A stretch of DNA of 64,000 nucleotides from Candidozyma auris. Taxonomy: Eukaryota > Ascomycota > Pichiomycetes > Serinales > Metschnikowiaceae. The notes beneath the pieces were generated by a model. The model did no database searches. It saw only the letters and a list, made by a program, of their open reading frames with translations, and was not told the DNA's origin. The first letter of the stretch is position 1; each line of letters starts with the position of its first letter. Location: positions 1,798,001 to 1,862,000 of the forward strand of contig NC_072812.1 in NCBI RefSeq assembly GCF_003013715.1, read 5' to 3'. The translations under genes were made by a program, and so were the position numbers. This document shows, piece by piece, positions 39,483 to 48,773 of the stretch.

Positions 39483-39512
39483 AGTGTATAGAATTGTGAT
39501 ATGTGAATTAAA

Positions 39513-40799
39513 CTACTTTCTTCTATGAAATGCTTTGCGTAGAGCGGCACGAGCATCTCCTTCGTCAGAGTTTGAGCTTTCTGGGGATGTGTCCTGACCA
39601 CCACCAAGAATCTCACGGGTATCTATTGCATGAACTTGTGCACTGTTCAGTTTTGAATACTGGTTTAAATCCACTTGGGGATTTAAAAACGGCTGTTGCT
39701 GGGAAAAATTTTTCTTCTGCTGTGGGGAGTTGATGTTCATCATCAGATACATCATAGCATTGAATTGCGGAGTCAAGTTAAATGCCAATTCCCCATTGGA
39801 ACCACTGGTATCTGTCTGCATGAAAATCGGTGTTTCACTGTAAACGATATTGTTGCTCTGGGGAGTTTGGGGGACTATGAGTTTGTCTGTCAGGATGTCA
39901 GAATCAGATGCCGAAACCAAACTAGCATACGACGGAAGAGTAGGCTTGAAAGACTCCAAACGTTTTCCGTCTTTCTGTATAGGACGCAACATTTCGCTTC
40001 CCATAACAGGATTTGTTTGAGTCATTGCAGAAGGCAATGAGGCCTCGTGAACTTGGTCATTTGCAATTTGCTGAGTCGGCTTCGTTTTGGTACTGGACCC
40101 TTTATTGGATAGCACTGCTTTTCCTTTGTCATCCACGACGAGCTGAAAAACGAACGAATCATCATCGATATAACTCATGAGGTCTGTCAGCGTTCTCTTC
40201 GAAAGTTTTGACTCCTTTTTCGCAGCTTCATCTTCTTCTTCTATCTTTTGGGGTACATTTGCGGTAGACTTCGCCAGCGAGCTACCGTTTCTGAGAACCG
40301 GATTGATTTTAGGAGGAGTAGCGAGAGTGTACTTGGGAGTTGGCAGCACCTGTGAATCACTGCGGGTAACCTGGGCTATATTGTCCAAAGTCTTTGCGTT
40401 GAGATACAGGTTGGTGCCGCTATTCACTGATGATAACGACATTGGAGTCAAAAGGGGCTCTTCAGGACCCATGTCGGCGTTTTGACTTAAGCTGGATCGC
40501 TTACTGGGAGATTCCTCTATATCGGAATGGTAATTGCTCTTTCTTCTGCGTTTCCTACTTGACGGAATAGAAGGAGACACTTTCATCAAGGGTGTGAAAG
40601 CATCGGGTTCTCCCATCTTCACCATCATATTCGAGTTGGACTCTGCAGTCGGGGAACCGGAGTCAGGGGAAGTTTGAAACTGCAAAGTAAGCGTTGGAAA
40701 GGCCTCGGGCAGCTTGTTGTTCTTGGGAGGCCTTCCACGTCTTCTTTTGATCGGTTCTTGTGGCCTCATTGGCGAAGATCCTGGCATCGATACTAACAT
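39513..40799 (-). CDS. AT-hook protein of unknown function
   Basis: I do not recognise this 428-residue protein. It has one good AT-hook (IKRRRGRPPKNNK, about residues 17-29) that would bind the minor groove of AT-rich DNA, a second basic patch that may be a nuclear signal (SRKRRRKSN, about 80-88), and many SP/TP sites suited to proline-directed kinases. A short ordered-looking segment is KRTLTDLMSYIDDDSFVFQLVVDD (about 203-226); the rest is Ser/Thr/Pro/Asn/Gln-rich. The end DARAALRKAFHRRK is basic. It is probably a nuclear transcriptional regulator. The upstream region of 1.26 kb is the longest in the window, as often seen for regulators. Convergent with the NmrA-like gene, 30 bp between stops. 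Confidence 0.7.
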   Translation of the reverse strand: MLVSMPGSSPMRPQEPIKRRRGRPPKNNKLPEAFPTLTLQFQTSPDSGSPTAESNSNMMVKMGEPDAFTPLMKVSPSIPSSRKRRRKSNYHSDIEESPSKRSSLSQNADMGPEEPLLTPMSLSSVNSGTNLYLNAKTLDNIAQVTRSDSQVLPTPKYTLATPPKINPVLRNGSSLAKSTANVPQKIEEEDEAAKKESKLSKRTLTDLMSYIDDDSFVFQLVVDDKGKAVLSNKGSSTKTKPTQQIANDQVHEASLPSAMTQTNPVMGSEMLRPIQKDGKRLESFKPTLPSYASLVSASDSDILTDKLIVPQTPQSNNIVYSETPIFMQTDTSGSNGELAFNLTPQFNAMMYLMMNINSPQQKKNFSQQQPFLNPQVDLNQYSKLNSAQVHAIDTREILGGGQDTSPESSNSDEGDARAALRKAFHRRK

Positions 40800-42055
40800 G
40801 AAATAAATGGAAAAAAGGGGCGAAAGTGCTCAAGTATAAATAGCTTTAATTCGGGTCGAGGTAGCCTCTTGGTTTAAAGGGTGGTGAGTTCTTGATACGA
40901 TATTTTGTATAACCGTTGAAATAGGCTCAACCCTCAAGGGTAAAGCGAAATAGAGGGGATATAAAGGAAACACGCCTAGGAGGGCTATTGTCTGGGACGG
41001 GAAGGAAAAGAAAAAAAAGCACCCTAGGGAAACCAATGTAGACGCTGGAGTGCACAAGGGTGAACGAGGGAGCCAGACCGTAAAGACGAAAATACGATTG
41101 TGCAGAGAATGAAAACCCTTTCTGGTGTGAAGAACAACCAGCTCAGAAGCCGACACAGGCAACTGGCCACAAACGGCGCTTCAGAAGTGTGGTTCCAGAA
41201 CGAATTTTTGACGCTCTGTTAGCTAGTCAATTGAATGAAATATCAGAGATTATGTCACTTCTCACATCATTGCTTTACGCATTACATAGCCAGCTTAACT
41301 AAGCTACAAAAACGTTTTTGAATGCTCGAGAATTCTTCTTGCACTGGTTTCTGAACTCATCCGAATCTTATCTTTTGGCCATACGCCCGCGACGAAACGT
41401 TGCTGTCAAGGCCGCGCCATGCACGTAATTTGGCTAGATTGGGAAGGGTAATGATTTTTTCCTGAAAAAAAAATGTGTTCTGGTAGACGCAAAAAGTCGC
41501 AAAGCAAATAAGGGTAAGTGGAAGGGGATTGAAATAAAGATAAGCATAATAAGACGTAAAACTAAGAGAATTTATTTCATAGACTTGCTGCTCGCCTCCT
41601 TTTGTGTATCAAACATCAAACATGGGATACGCCACCTCTGCGCTTCTTTTCCACGTTTGGGGCGTCGCATTTGGTTTGGTTGTTCACATTCCACGTCCTT
41701 CCCAAACAGTCGAAATTGGCTCACCGCGGGTCGTTGCACGAAACTTAAGAACCCGTCTGTGTGCACCTTGCCAAAATTGCTGGTTCTTTAAAGCGTCCTT
41801 CCCGATAATGATAAACACACTCGTAAACTTTTTACTGAGTGGTTGCTAGCAAGTTATGCCTTGGGGATGTTTTGATTGAGGTCATCCCCTAACCCTTGCT
41901 TTCTGACACAAAATGTTTCTTTTTGGTATTTGGTTGCTTGGGCTCGTTCCCGCACACTATATCTCGTTCTCGCTTCTCATCGTTTAGTCGCATCGCAACT
42001 CGTAAACACACCCTATAAAGCTCCCTTCACTTCCATATTCGATTATCCATCCAGC
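40800..42055. promoter_or_regulatory. Long divergent promoter AT-hook gene / ERG24
   Basis: About 1.26 kb between divergent starts. It contains A/T-tracts near 41013 and 41464 and several short chance frames (40830-41162 minus, 41572-41849). I looked for sterol-response type TCGTATA near ERG24 and found no exact match. No RNA gene was recognised. Confidence 0.5.
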
Positions 42056-43381
42056 ATGTCGAAATTGAATCCTGTCACTGAACACAGGGAATTTTTTGGC
42101 GTTCCAGGTGCTTTGGGAATTGCAACGTTTTTGCCCATTGTCTTGGTATTCTTCTATTCAGTGTGCAATGAGCACTACTCTTTAAAGGGCGTCTCGCTTG
42201 ATCTCAACAAGGTGGCCGAACAAATTCCATACTCATGGAACCAATGGCTTGACCTTGTCTTTGATCTCACCATTTGGAAGGCTTATTTGGCATGGTTTTT
42301 CACCCTTGCCGTTCTAGACGTCTATTCCCCTGGTAAGGATATGGATGGTGTCACTTTACGCGATGGAACGAAATTACAGTATAGAATCAATGGTGTCTTC
42401 ATGAGCGGTACTTTGATCGTGTTGCTTCTTGGGAGGCTATTTGCTTCCCCTGATTGGTTCCTTCCTGAGTTGCAATTCTTGTACGACAACCAGCTTAAGT
42501 TGATCTTCATCACCATCATCTATTCTTTCATTGTATCATTCGTTGTGTACTTTATGTCCTTCATCCCATTGAGAAGGGAGAATGGCTTGGGAACGAAGGA
42601 GAGAATTCTTTCCATTAATGGTAACTCTGGTAACCCCATTTACGATTGGTTCATTGGACGAGAATTGAACCCAAGAATCGGTGCCTGGGATATCAAATTG
42701 TTCTGTGAATTGAGGCCTGGCATGCTCTTACTTCTCTTGATCAACTTGTCTTGCATCCACAACCAATATCACAAGTTTGGCAAAATTTCAAATTCAATCG
42801 TATTGATCAATTTCTTGCAAGCATTCTATATCTTCGATGGTGTTCTCAACGAAGAGGGTTGCTTGACGATGATGGACATTGCCACGGATGGCTTCGGATT
42901 TATGCTTGCATTTGGCGACTTGGCGTGGCTTCCATGGTCTTATTCTTTGCAATGTCGTTATCTTTCGTTAGAAGGCAACGATGTCGATTTGACTTGGTGG
43001 CAAGCCTTGTCAATTTTGGCGCTCAGCTTCTTTGGCTATTACATATTCCACTCCGCAAACCAGCAGAAGTCGGATTTCAAGCAAGGGAAGCTCGAATCAA
43101 TGAACAGCATCTCAACTCCTACCGGCTCAAAGTTGCTCGTCGATGGATGGTGGAAGTTATCTCAGCATATCAACTACTTCGGTGATTGGCTTATCGGTTG
43201 GTCTTGGTGTTTGCCAACAGGCACCCAGTCAGTCTTGACGTATTTCTATGTGATTTACTTCGCTACATTATTGGTACACAGACAGACGAGAGACGAGGCA
43301 AAATGCAGAGCAAAGTATGGCAAGGCATGGGAGGAATACGAAAAGCAAGTTCCTTACAAAATTATTCCATACATATGGTAA
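42056..43381 (+). CDS. ERG24: Delta-14 sterol reductase (Erg24)
   Basis: The 441-residue protein (yeast Erg24, 438 aa) is a multi-pass ER enzyme of the ERG4/ERG24 family. Landmarks are FFGVPGALGIATFLP at the start, GVTLRDGTKLQYRINGVFMSG, the NPIYDWFIGRELNPRIG motif, ELRPGMLLLLLINLSC, FDGVLNEEGCLTMMDI, the signature DGWWKLSQHINYFGDW, and the C-terminal LVHRQTRDEAKCRAKYG and YKIIPYIW. It reduces the C14-15 double bond after Erg11 action, using NADPH, and is the target of morpholine antifungals. The frame is open 60 codons upstream without an ATG; 42056 fits the family start. The stop lies 25 bp from the convergent Big1/Voa1-like stop. Confidence 0.96.
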   Translation: MSKLNPVTEHREFFGVPGALGIATFLPIVLVFFYSVCNEHYSLKGVSLDLNKVAEQIPYSWNQWLDLVFDLTIWKAYLAWFFTLAVLDVYSPGKDMDGVTLRDGTKLQYRINGVFMSGTLIVLLLGRLFASPDWFLPELQFLYDNQLKLIFITIIYSFIVSFVVYFMSFIPLRRENGLGTKERILSINGNSGNPIYDWFIGRELNPRIGAWDIKLFCELRPGMLLLLLINLSCIHNQYHKFGKISNSIVLINFLQAFYIFDGVLNEEGCLTMMDIATDGFGFMLAFGDLAWLPWSYSLQCRYLSLEGNDVDLTWWQALSILALSFFGYYIFHSANQQKSDFKQGKLESMNSISTPTGSKLLVDGWWKLSQHINYFGDWLIGWSWCLPTGTQSVLTYFYVIYFATLLVHRQTRDEAKCRAKYGKAWEEYEKQVPYKIIPYIW

Positions 43382-43406
43382 GTGGATAGGACCTAAATAG
43401 TGAGAC

Positions 43407-44267
43407 TTATTCGGTTTTTTTCTGGAAGTCCTCTTGTTTCTCGAATGACTTATAGGTCACTTGGATAGACGTAATCCAATTGACTGCAGTGTACAACACG
43501 TAGATCAAAAAGAGGGATATGATCAAACTCAGCCATATACCTGGAGTGAAAAACTGGTAGTTGGTGAAGAGATTTGACTTTTGGTCTGCCTTAGTCTTCT
43601 GCTCCTTAGATCCTGTCGGTTCGTCGACGTCATCTCCCAACGCAGTAACGTACGAATCACCTTCCTCATGAGCAATCATTGACTCAGCTGCTCTAAATGC
43701 AGACTCAACCTTCTCAGCAACAGCTTCAGCATCGAGGTCTGACTCGTCACTATCTCTTTTGGTCCTGCCTTGTTGAATACCGTCCACATAGCCCCTGATT
43801 CCTGACATCAATGAACGGGTTTTTCCTCCGGATGGCTTGCCCTGGACAGTGACGAATGCATTAGTCAGAAAGAGCTCGTTGACAGAATACTCTTTTTCAT
43901 CGTCCAAGTCAACGACGTATACCTCACCAGCTTTTACATGTTCTGGTAGACTTGTTGAGTAATGCACTTGACACAGTGAGTCAAATGCGAGGTCTAATTG
44001 CTTCGGAGAGTCGTATCTGATGTTTGAGGATGTTTCAGCTTTATCATTTGCCTTCTTTGCAAGGTTCTTTACACGGTATAGAATCAATGGGTCTTTTTCC
44101 ATGTTGGAGCACCATTTCTTGGTGAAGCTCTCCATTCGAGAGGACACTTCTTGGATGTCATTAAGATATTTGCCTTCTAAAAGAGCATTGATGCCATACA
44201 TGGGCGCAGTGTTAGCAAACGCAAGAACAGTGCTGGCGTACAACCCGAAGACAGCAAGACTTCTCAT
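43407..44267 (-). CDS. Big1/Voa1-family ER protein (V-ATPase assembly type)
   Basis: The 286-residue protein has a signal peptide (MRSLAVFGLYASTVLAFANT), a lumenal domain, one membrane span near the end (IWLSLIISLFLIYVLYTAV, about residues 243-262) and a cytosolic tail ending KKTE, a KKxx ER-retrieval signal. The span plus WITSIQVTYKSFEK matches the Ac45/Voa1/Big1 C-terminal region. Voa1 binds Vma21 and helps assemble the V0 sector in the ER; Big1 is needed for normal beta-1,6-glucan. Length lies between yeast Voa1 (265 aa) and Big1 (335 aa). Divergent pairing with VMA21 favours a V-ATPase role, but does not settle the name. The ATG is at 44267. Confidence 0.75.
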   Translation of the reverse strand: MRSLAVFGLYASTVLAFANTAPMYGINALLEGKYLNDIQEVSSRMESFTKKWCSNMEKDPLILYRVKNLAKKANDKAETSSNIRYDSPKQLDLAFDSLCQVHYSTSLPEHVKAGEVYVVDLDDEKEYSVNELFLTNAFVTVQGKPSGGKTRSLMSGIRGYVDGIQQGRTKRDSDESDLDAEAVAEKVESAFRAAESMIAHEEGDSYVTALGDDVDEPTGSKEQKTKADQKSNLFTNYQFFTPGIWLSLIISLFLIYVLYTAVNWITSIQVTYKSFEKQEDFQKKTE

Positions 44268-44592
44268 ATTCGATTTTCAGTACTTAGTGAATTGTAGATT
44301 AGATTCAAGCTCTAGTGATTAAGCCAATCGACAACTGCGAGTTTGATCACGTGATAATTTGAAGAAGGATTTGTTGATTAGAAACGAAGCCAGGGGAGAC
44401 CTCTAATCTCAATAAAACGAATTGAGTTAACAGATTGCTCCGATTCAGGCCTCAAATGACTTTTTTGACTACCTTTTGCAAATTGAAATCGAGTTTTTTG
44501 TAAGGTGTGCACATACTTTGGTTGAGAAACCAAATAGGTAGGTTAAATCTACTTACTAAGCTACAAGGAACACCAATCCTAAACTGAGTTAA
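44268..44592. promoter_or_regulatory. Shared divergent promoter with TCACGTGA box
   Basis: About 325 bp between the Big1/Voa1-like gene and VMA21. A perfect palindrome ATCACGTGAT lies at 44346-44355, about 80 bp from the minus-strand start and about 240 bp from VMA21. It matches the bHLH Cbf1 site. Confidence 0.6.
44346..44355. promoter_or_regulatory. Cbf1-type E-box palindrome
   Basis: ATCACGTGAT, a perfect ten-base palindrome containing TCACGTGA, between the divergent Big1/Voa1-like and VMA21 genes. Confidence 0.55.
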
Positions 44593-44917
44593 ATGGCTGT
44601 CGATGTCCCAGCGTATGTATTGTCTATAGTCTGCACTTCAAGATACTCAGCTCGGCTGCTCTTGGTCTTATAGTTTCTTCTTCATTCCGCTAACAAATAG
44701 CTCAGTTGTGAGGAAACTTCTCCTCTTTACAGCTGCAATGGTCTTTTTGCCTTTAATCACCTTCTTTACTGTGCAATATTTATTCAACGGTAACTCAATA
44801 ATCAGTGGAGGATCAGCTGCTATTGCTGCTAACGGTGTGCTTGTCGCGTATATCATAGTCGCTTTTTCAGAGGAAACTTCTGAAGAACATAAGGAGGAAA
44901 CCAAAAAGGATATCTAG
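44593..44917 (+). CDS. VMA21: V-ATPase assembly factor Vma21 (one intron)
   Basis: Spliced from 44593-44612 and 44701-44917, giving 78 residues (yeast Vma21, 77 aa). Exon 1 codes MAVDVP plus two bases of an Ala codon; exon 2 continues SVVRKLLLFTAAMVFLPLIT. Two membrane helices follow (about residues 14-34 and 45-67), separated by NGNSIISGGSAAIAANG. The tail is charged, SEEHKEETKKDI, with lysines near the end as in the yeast ER-retrieval tail KKED. Vma21 chaperones V0 sector assembly in the ER and escorts it to the Golgi. Without the intron the second exon has only a GTG or a late ATG, so the splice is needed for a complete protein. Confidence 0.93.
44613..44700 (+). other. VMA21 intron (88 nt)
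   Basis: Donor GTATGT at 44613, branch-like GCTAAC at 44689-44694, acceptor TAG ending at 44700. Splicing joins GC to C, restoring an Ala codon and the conserved N-terminus. Confidence 0.9.
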
Positions 44918-45287
44918 CGTTACATCTAGCCTAAATTAATGTACATGATAATTAGCTGGATTTGTAGTGGGATCAGTGATCTCAAATTGTAAAACATTTT
45001 TTGCTAACCCTTGAGCTGCGAGTTATGCTAGGTTTGTGCTTTGTCTGTGATTTGGCTCGTTTCATACACGTACCCAAAGTGATAAATGACAGAAAATAAA
45101 AAATGGAACAATAAGTATCAACAGAAAGTGCATTCAAATATTATGTCTGACCGTGAAGGAAATCATGCATGCTTCTTGACTGTCCTTCCCTTGATTTTAT
45201 AGGTCAATTATAAAATACCCATCTATGAGTACCACGCATCGCTAAGATAGCGCGGTATCAACATTCATGTCAACTACTTAACTAAAC
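44918..45287 (+). promoter_or_regulatory. MED18 upstream region
   Basis: About 370 bp between VMA21 and MED18, AT-rich, with no recognisable gene or strong motif. Confidence 0.4.
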
Positions 45288-46340
45288 ATGGTGCATCAAC
45301 TACTCCTATGTTCTAGCATCCCTCAAAGTAACTATATACAAACAGTATCAACACTTCAAGCATTGACGGGAGTGCTACATCCACAAGACATCGCAACGTA
45401 CACCTTACTCACGAAGCCCCATAATGTATTTAAACCAAAGTTCGAACCAGGAAAAGTCAACCAAATAGAGCAATTCTACATGCGCTGTACGACCACTTGG
45501 AATGATACTGCTGCTTCAGAGCTAAATCTTTCAAAACCAATCATGAAAGGCAAGTCAGACATACGTGTGGAAAGACTATTTTCTGGGAAGCAAGTCAAAC
45601 ACTGGACCTTGCAAATATCCGACATCCCCAATGCTGGGAAAAATCCTGTGCTGGCCCACAACTTTTTCGAAAGTACACTAGTTCATCATCATACAGCAAG
45701 CGGTGGTGTGAGGACTGATAATGCAAAACAAAGCGGGCACAAACCTAATGACGAAACAAAGGGGAATGGAATTGAAGAGAAGAAAATGTCGAATAATAAC
45801 GACAAAGTCAAATTTGACGATGACACAAAAACAGCCGAACAATTGCAGAATTCTGAACACGAGAATGATCTTATGGAAATCGATCCACCAGAGGTAACGC
45901 CGAGACTCGACAAGACCATAGACGTAGATTTGAAGACAGAAATAGCAAATGAAACGACTAAGGGCGAATCGGAAGTTGAAACCAAAGATTCCTTCCTAGA
46001 GTTTCTCGAAGAATTGGGATACGATGTGGTGAGCCAATATTGGCAAAGAGGCATCCGATTCTTTTACGGTGATATTGTCATTGACATCTTCAAGATCTTC
46101 GTTAGAGACGATGATCCGTCCCAGACCTCTAATGATACACGATTACAAATAAAGCTTCTAGATGAGTCCAATGCCTTCCAAATCAAAGCTTACATCAACT
46201 ATCCCAAAGATTATAGCGTGGACATAGTGAACCAAGGCACGAAAGAATTAGTGAAGTTGAAGGAGTTGCTTAATAACCTCTTCGAGTTAGAGGTTCCAGA
46301 AAGGCAGTACATGGACTCTCGAGTCATAAGAAATACATAA
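45288..46340 (+). CDS. SRB5: Mediator head subunit Med18 (Srb5)
   Basis: The 350-residue protein (yeast Srb5, 307 aa) matches fungal Med18. The N-terminal beta-sheet half starts MVHQLLLCSSIP, followed by STLQALTGVLHPQDIATYTLLTKP and VNQIEQFYMRCTTTWN. A disordered Asn/Asp/Glu/Lys insert (about residues 140-235) separates it from the C-terminal half: FLEFLEELGYDVVSQYWQRGIRFFYGDIVIDIFKIF and a final helix VKLKELLNNLFELEVPER. Med18 pairs with Med20 in the Mediator head, needed for regulated RNA polymerase II transcription. The start is the ATG at 45288. The stop is 30 bp from the convergent GTF1 stop. Confidence 0.92.
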   Translation: MVHQLLLCSSIPQSNYIQTVSTLQALTGVLHPQDIATYTLLTKPHNVFKPKFEPGKVNQIEQFYMRCTTTWNDTAASELNLSKPIMKGKSDIRVERLFSGKQVKHWTLQISDIPNAGKNPVLAHNFFESTLVHHHTASGGVRTDNAKQSGHKPNDETKGNGIEEKKMSNNNDKVKFDDDTKTAEQLQNSEHENDLMEIDPPEVTPRLDKTIDVDLKTEIANETTKGESEVETKDSFLEFLEELGYDVVSQYWQRGIRFFYGDIVIDIFKIFVRDDDPSQTSNDTRLQIKLLDESNAFQIKAYINYPKDYSVDIVNQGTKELVKLKELLNNLFELEVPERQYMDSRVIRNT

Positions 46341-46370
46341 TCAACAGCCACCCTGATCTGAATGCATCTA

Positions 46371-46865
46371 TTAAATACCAAACTTGATCGTATTGCGAAA
46401 CACCTCGTGGTTAAATCCCTGCTCCCCCTTCTCTGGATCTACCTGCTTCTTCACTTGCTCTACCTCTGCTAACAAATCTTTGAGCGTAAGGGGCTCAGTC
46501 GGCTGATGATCAGATGCCAAAAGTCTGAACAGGCTGCTGTTATTAGCACATCTTTCTCCATGGCTCATTCCAGGCTCATAAAGTTCATCAATGAAGCCGA
46601 CCTGTGTTCTTAAGGAGTCCTCGAGTTTCTTGAATGCCTGTTGTGAAAGGTTATGACTTATGCCTGACTGTTTTAGTAGCTTTTGTACAAGTTCAGGTGT
46701 GATTTCTTCCTCAATGGTGTTTGGATCAGGAATAGCCTCGCTCACGTTCCAAGATCTATAGTCTATGAGTTTTTTCAACTCTTTATTGTTGGATAATGGT
46801 GCGTAAATCTTGCCTCTAGAATAAAATTTTGAGGAGCTTAAACTTCTTGCAAAGCTTTGCATCAT
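46371..46865 (-). CDS. GTF1: Mitochondrial Glu-tRNA(Gln) amidotransferase subunit F (GatF)
   Basis: The 164-residue protein fits yeast Gtf1/GatF (183 aa). The N-terminus MMQSFARSLSSSKFYSRGKIYAPL is a presequence-like, Ser/Arg/Lys-rich stretch without acidic residues. Then come KELKKLIDYRSWNVSEAIPD, a helix pair with ELVQKLLKQSGISHNLSQQ, LRTQVGFIDELYE and LTLKDLLAEVEQVKKQ, in the order expected for GatF. GatF is the fungal replacement for GatC: with GatA (Her2) and GatB (Pet112) it converts Glu-tRNA(Gln) to Gln-tRNA(Gln) in mitochondria. The family diverges fast, so I rely on order of motifs. Two adjacent ATGs (46865, 46862) could start it. Confidence 0.8.
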   Translation of the reverse strand: MMQSFARSLSSSKFYSRGKIYAPLSNNKELKKLIDYRSWNVSEAIPDPNTIEEEITPELVQKLLKQSGISHNLSQQAFKKLEDSLRTQVGFIDELYEPGMSHGERCANNSSLFRLLASDHQPTEPLTLKDLLAEVEQVKKQVDPEKGEQGFNHEVFRNTIKFGI

Positions 46866-46970
46866 AACTATAGCAACTAATTAGGTGAGTATAGTTCCCT
46901 ATTCCTACTTGATACTTGCGCGCACTTCAATGGGCGTGTCAATCGCTTCTTATTATACATTTAAAATGCT

Positions 46971-48773
46971 CTATTTCTTGTCCAACTTCTCCAACTGCTT
47001 CTTGGCCTTATCAAGCTGCTTTCTCTTTTTAGCTAACTTTTCAGCTCTACTATCCTTCTTTTCCACACCATATTGCACCTTGTTGTACAATCTCTTCTGC
47101 TTGTTCGACATCATAATTTTCTTCAACTCCTTCTCCTCCTCTTCAGCTGACTTCACAGGCTTCGTCTTTTTCTTCTTCTCCAGCTCAGTATTATCGGAGT
47201 ACTTGATACCAGCAGCCTCCAACTCGAGTTCCTTTTGCTCACGAGCAGCCTCTTCATCTTCACTCTCCTCTTCGTCAGGTGATTCATCGCCCTCAACTGC
47301 AACTTCATCATCCTCTTCAGATTCGGCATCACCAGCAGCATCCTTGTTTGCCTCTGGGTCGTATGAACCCGAATCACCCCATGGCGACAAATGTGGTGGA
47401 AGTGTCTCACCCGGAGCGTAGTGGCCCACTGGTAAAAGTTCTGCTTTATTGATAGAATCGAAGACCCATTGAGGCTGAACATACGTACGTCCTGGAACCT
47501 TTTTGTTTATCTTTGGTCTGTCGACGATTTGGTGTGTAATGTTGCTCAAGTCAAGCTTTGCGTACGCCTCGGGCAGGTTCACTTTCATCTCATCCATGGC
47601 AATCTCAGAGATAAGCTTGCCTCCGGCGGACAAGATGCAAAGTTCCAAGATATCCAAAGGGACTTCACGGCCAACAAAAAAGATAAGATTTGTAAAAAGA
47701 ACGGAGGTAGGATGGGAAAATTTGGAGGGTTGAGCTAGCGTATCACCTGTGTCCTTATTCTTGGAAGTGAATTGATCGAGCTCAACATCCTCAGTATCCT
47801 CGATGTCGATCTCTTGTTCAGATTGAGCCTCATCCTCATCAGCTCTCTTGGCTTTCTCAATTTCCTCCTTGGACAATGCCTTGCCCTCCACGGCCTCGTC
47901 TTCGGAATCCTCATTTCCGGCTGACGACTCATCTTTTGTTGCAGGAAGCAAAGAATTAACACCATGGTCTTTTGATTTCAAGACATATGAAGATAAGCCA
48001 CCAATACCCTTCAACTGCTCTGTGTTTATAGGAGGTGGGTAAACCAAACCAGCGTCACTGTACAACTTAAACAAAACGAAGTGCAATAATGTCGAGTAGA
48101 ACTCCAAAAAAGTCACCATGATTCTGAAGTCAATGTCGGATGGAATGTTTGAGGGAAACTTAAATGGGACCAACCATCTGATTTCTTGTCCTTTCACATT
48201 GGCCTGGTAGTACACACCTTTGATCGACACAAAAACTTTCTTTATGAGTCTCTCTTTGGCACAGTATGCTAGCCACTGGTTGCTTAAAGTTTGCGCATCC
48301 TTGATAACTCTGGAGTTCACACCTTTCGTCGCTGGCATGTTGGCAAACAAGAACAACATGTTCAAAGGGTCGTCAAGATCTCTTAAAGCATCAACGAAGG
48401 TCGGGTATCTCTCTTTAACCAAGTGGTTAAGAGTGTATTTGGGTCTGTGCTTCTCCAATCTCTCAGCATCGCTAATCTCGTTTCTGACCAAGGCTCTCAG
48501 TAATTTCTTGGAGAAGGTCTTGTGCTCTCTAAACTTTGCCAACACCGGTTCATGCATCAAATATTGGATATCCTTGCCATAATAGAATGTGGTTGGTGCA
48601 GTTGATCCCTTGTTGGCTTTTTTCTTGTTCTTAGGTTCCCTGGGGTATATACCCTTGAAAATACAAAGACGACGGAAGTCAGCCAAGGAAACTTGAAGTT
48701 TTCTCAAAGCTCTGTTTCTGGTGATGAAGTTCTTTGCATTTCCAGACTTCCCTTTCTTTTTTATTCTAGCCAT
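46971..48773 (-). CDS. NOP7: Pescadillo homologue Nop7 (Yph1)
   Basis: The 600-residue protein (yeast Nop7, 605 aa) begins [26 protein letters not shown]... in the typical way. The Pescadillo N-terminal domain spans about residues 1-265 ([54 protein letters not shown]). An acidic insert follows (about 285-340), then a BRCT domain (about 355-450, [16 protein letters not shown] ... [10 protein letters not shown]), a second acidic region and a Lys-rich coiled C-terminus. Nop7 forms PeBoW with Erb1 and Ytm1, required for 27S pre-rRNA processing and 60S assembly. GCGATGCGATG upstream (about 60 bp) resembles a degenerate PAC site. Confidence 0.95.
   Translation of the reverse strand: MARIKKKGKSGNAKNFITRNRALRKLQVSLADFRRLCIFKGIYPREPKNKKKANKGSTAPTTFYYGKDIQYLMHEPVLAKFREHKTFSKKLLRALVRNEISDAERLEKHRPKYTLNHLVKERYPTFVDALRDLDDPLNMLFLFANMPATKGVNSRVIKDAQTLSNQWLAYCAKERLIKKVFVSIKGVYYQANVKGQEIRWLVPFKFPSNIPSDIDFRIMVTFLEFYSTLLHFVLFKLYSDAGLVYPPPINTEQLKGIGGLSSYVLKSKDHGVNSLLPATKDESSAGNEDSEDEAVEGKALSKEEIEKAKRADEDEAQSEQEIDIEDTEDVELDQFTSKNKDTGDTLAQPSKFSHPTSVLFTNLIFFVGREVPLDILELCILSAGGKLISEIAMDEMKVNLPEAYAKLDLSNITHQIVDRPKINKKVPGRTYVQPQWVFDSINKAELLPVGHYAPGETLPPHLSPWGDSGSYDPEANKDAAGDAESEEDDEVAVEGDESPDEEESEDEEAAREQKELELEAAGIKYSDNTELEKKKKTKPVKSAEEEEKELKKIMMSNKQKRLYNKVQYGVEKKDSRAEKLAKKRKQLDKAKKQLEKLDKK

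Noticed and set aside
41572..41849. Short overlapping frames in the AT-hook/ERG24 intergenic region
   Set aside because: Short, on both strands, no domain, low likelihood of coding.
44668..44904. Minus-strand frame opposite VMA21
   Set aside because: Fully explained by the spliced VMA21 gene, whose product matches the family end to end.
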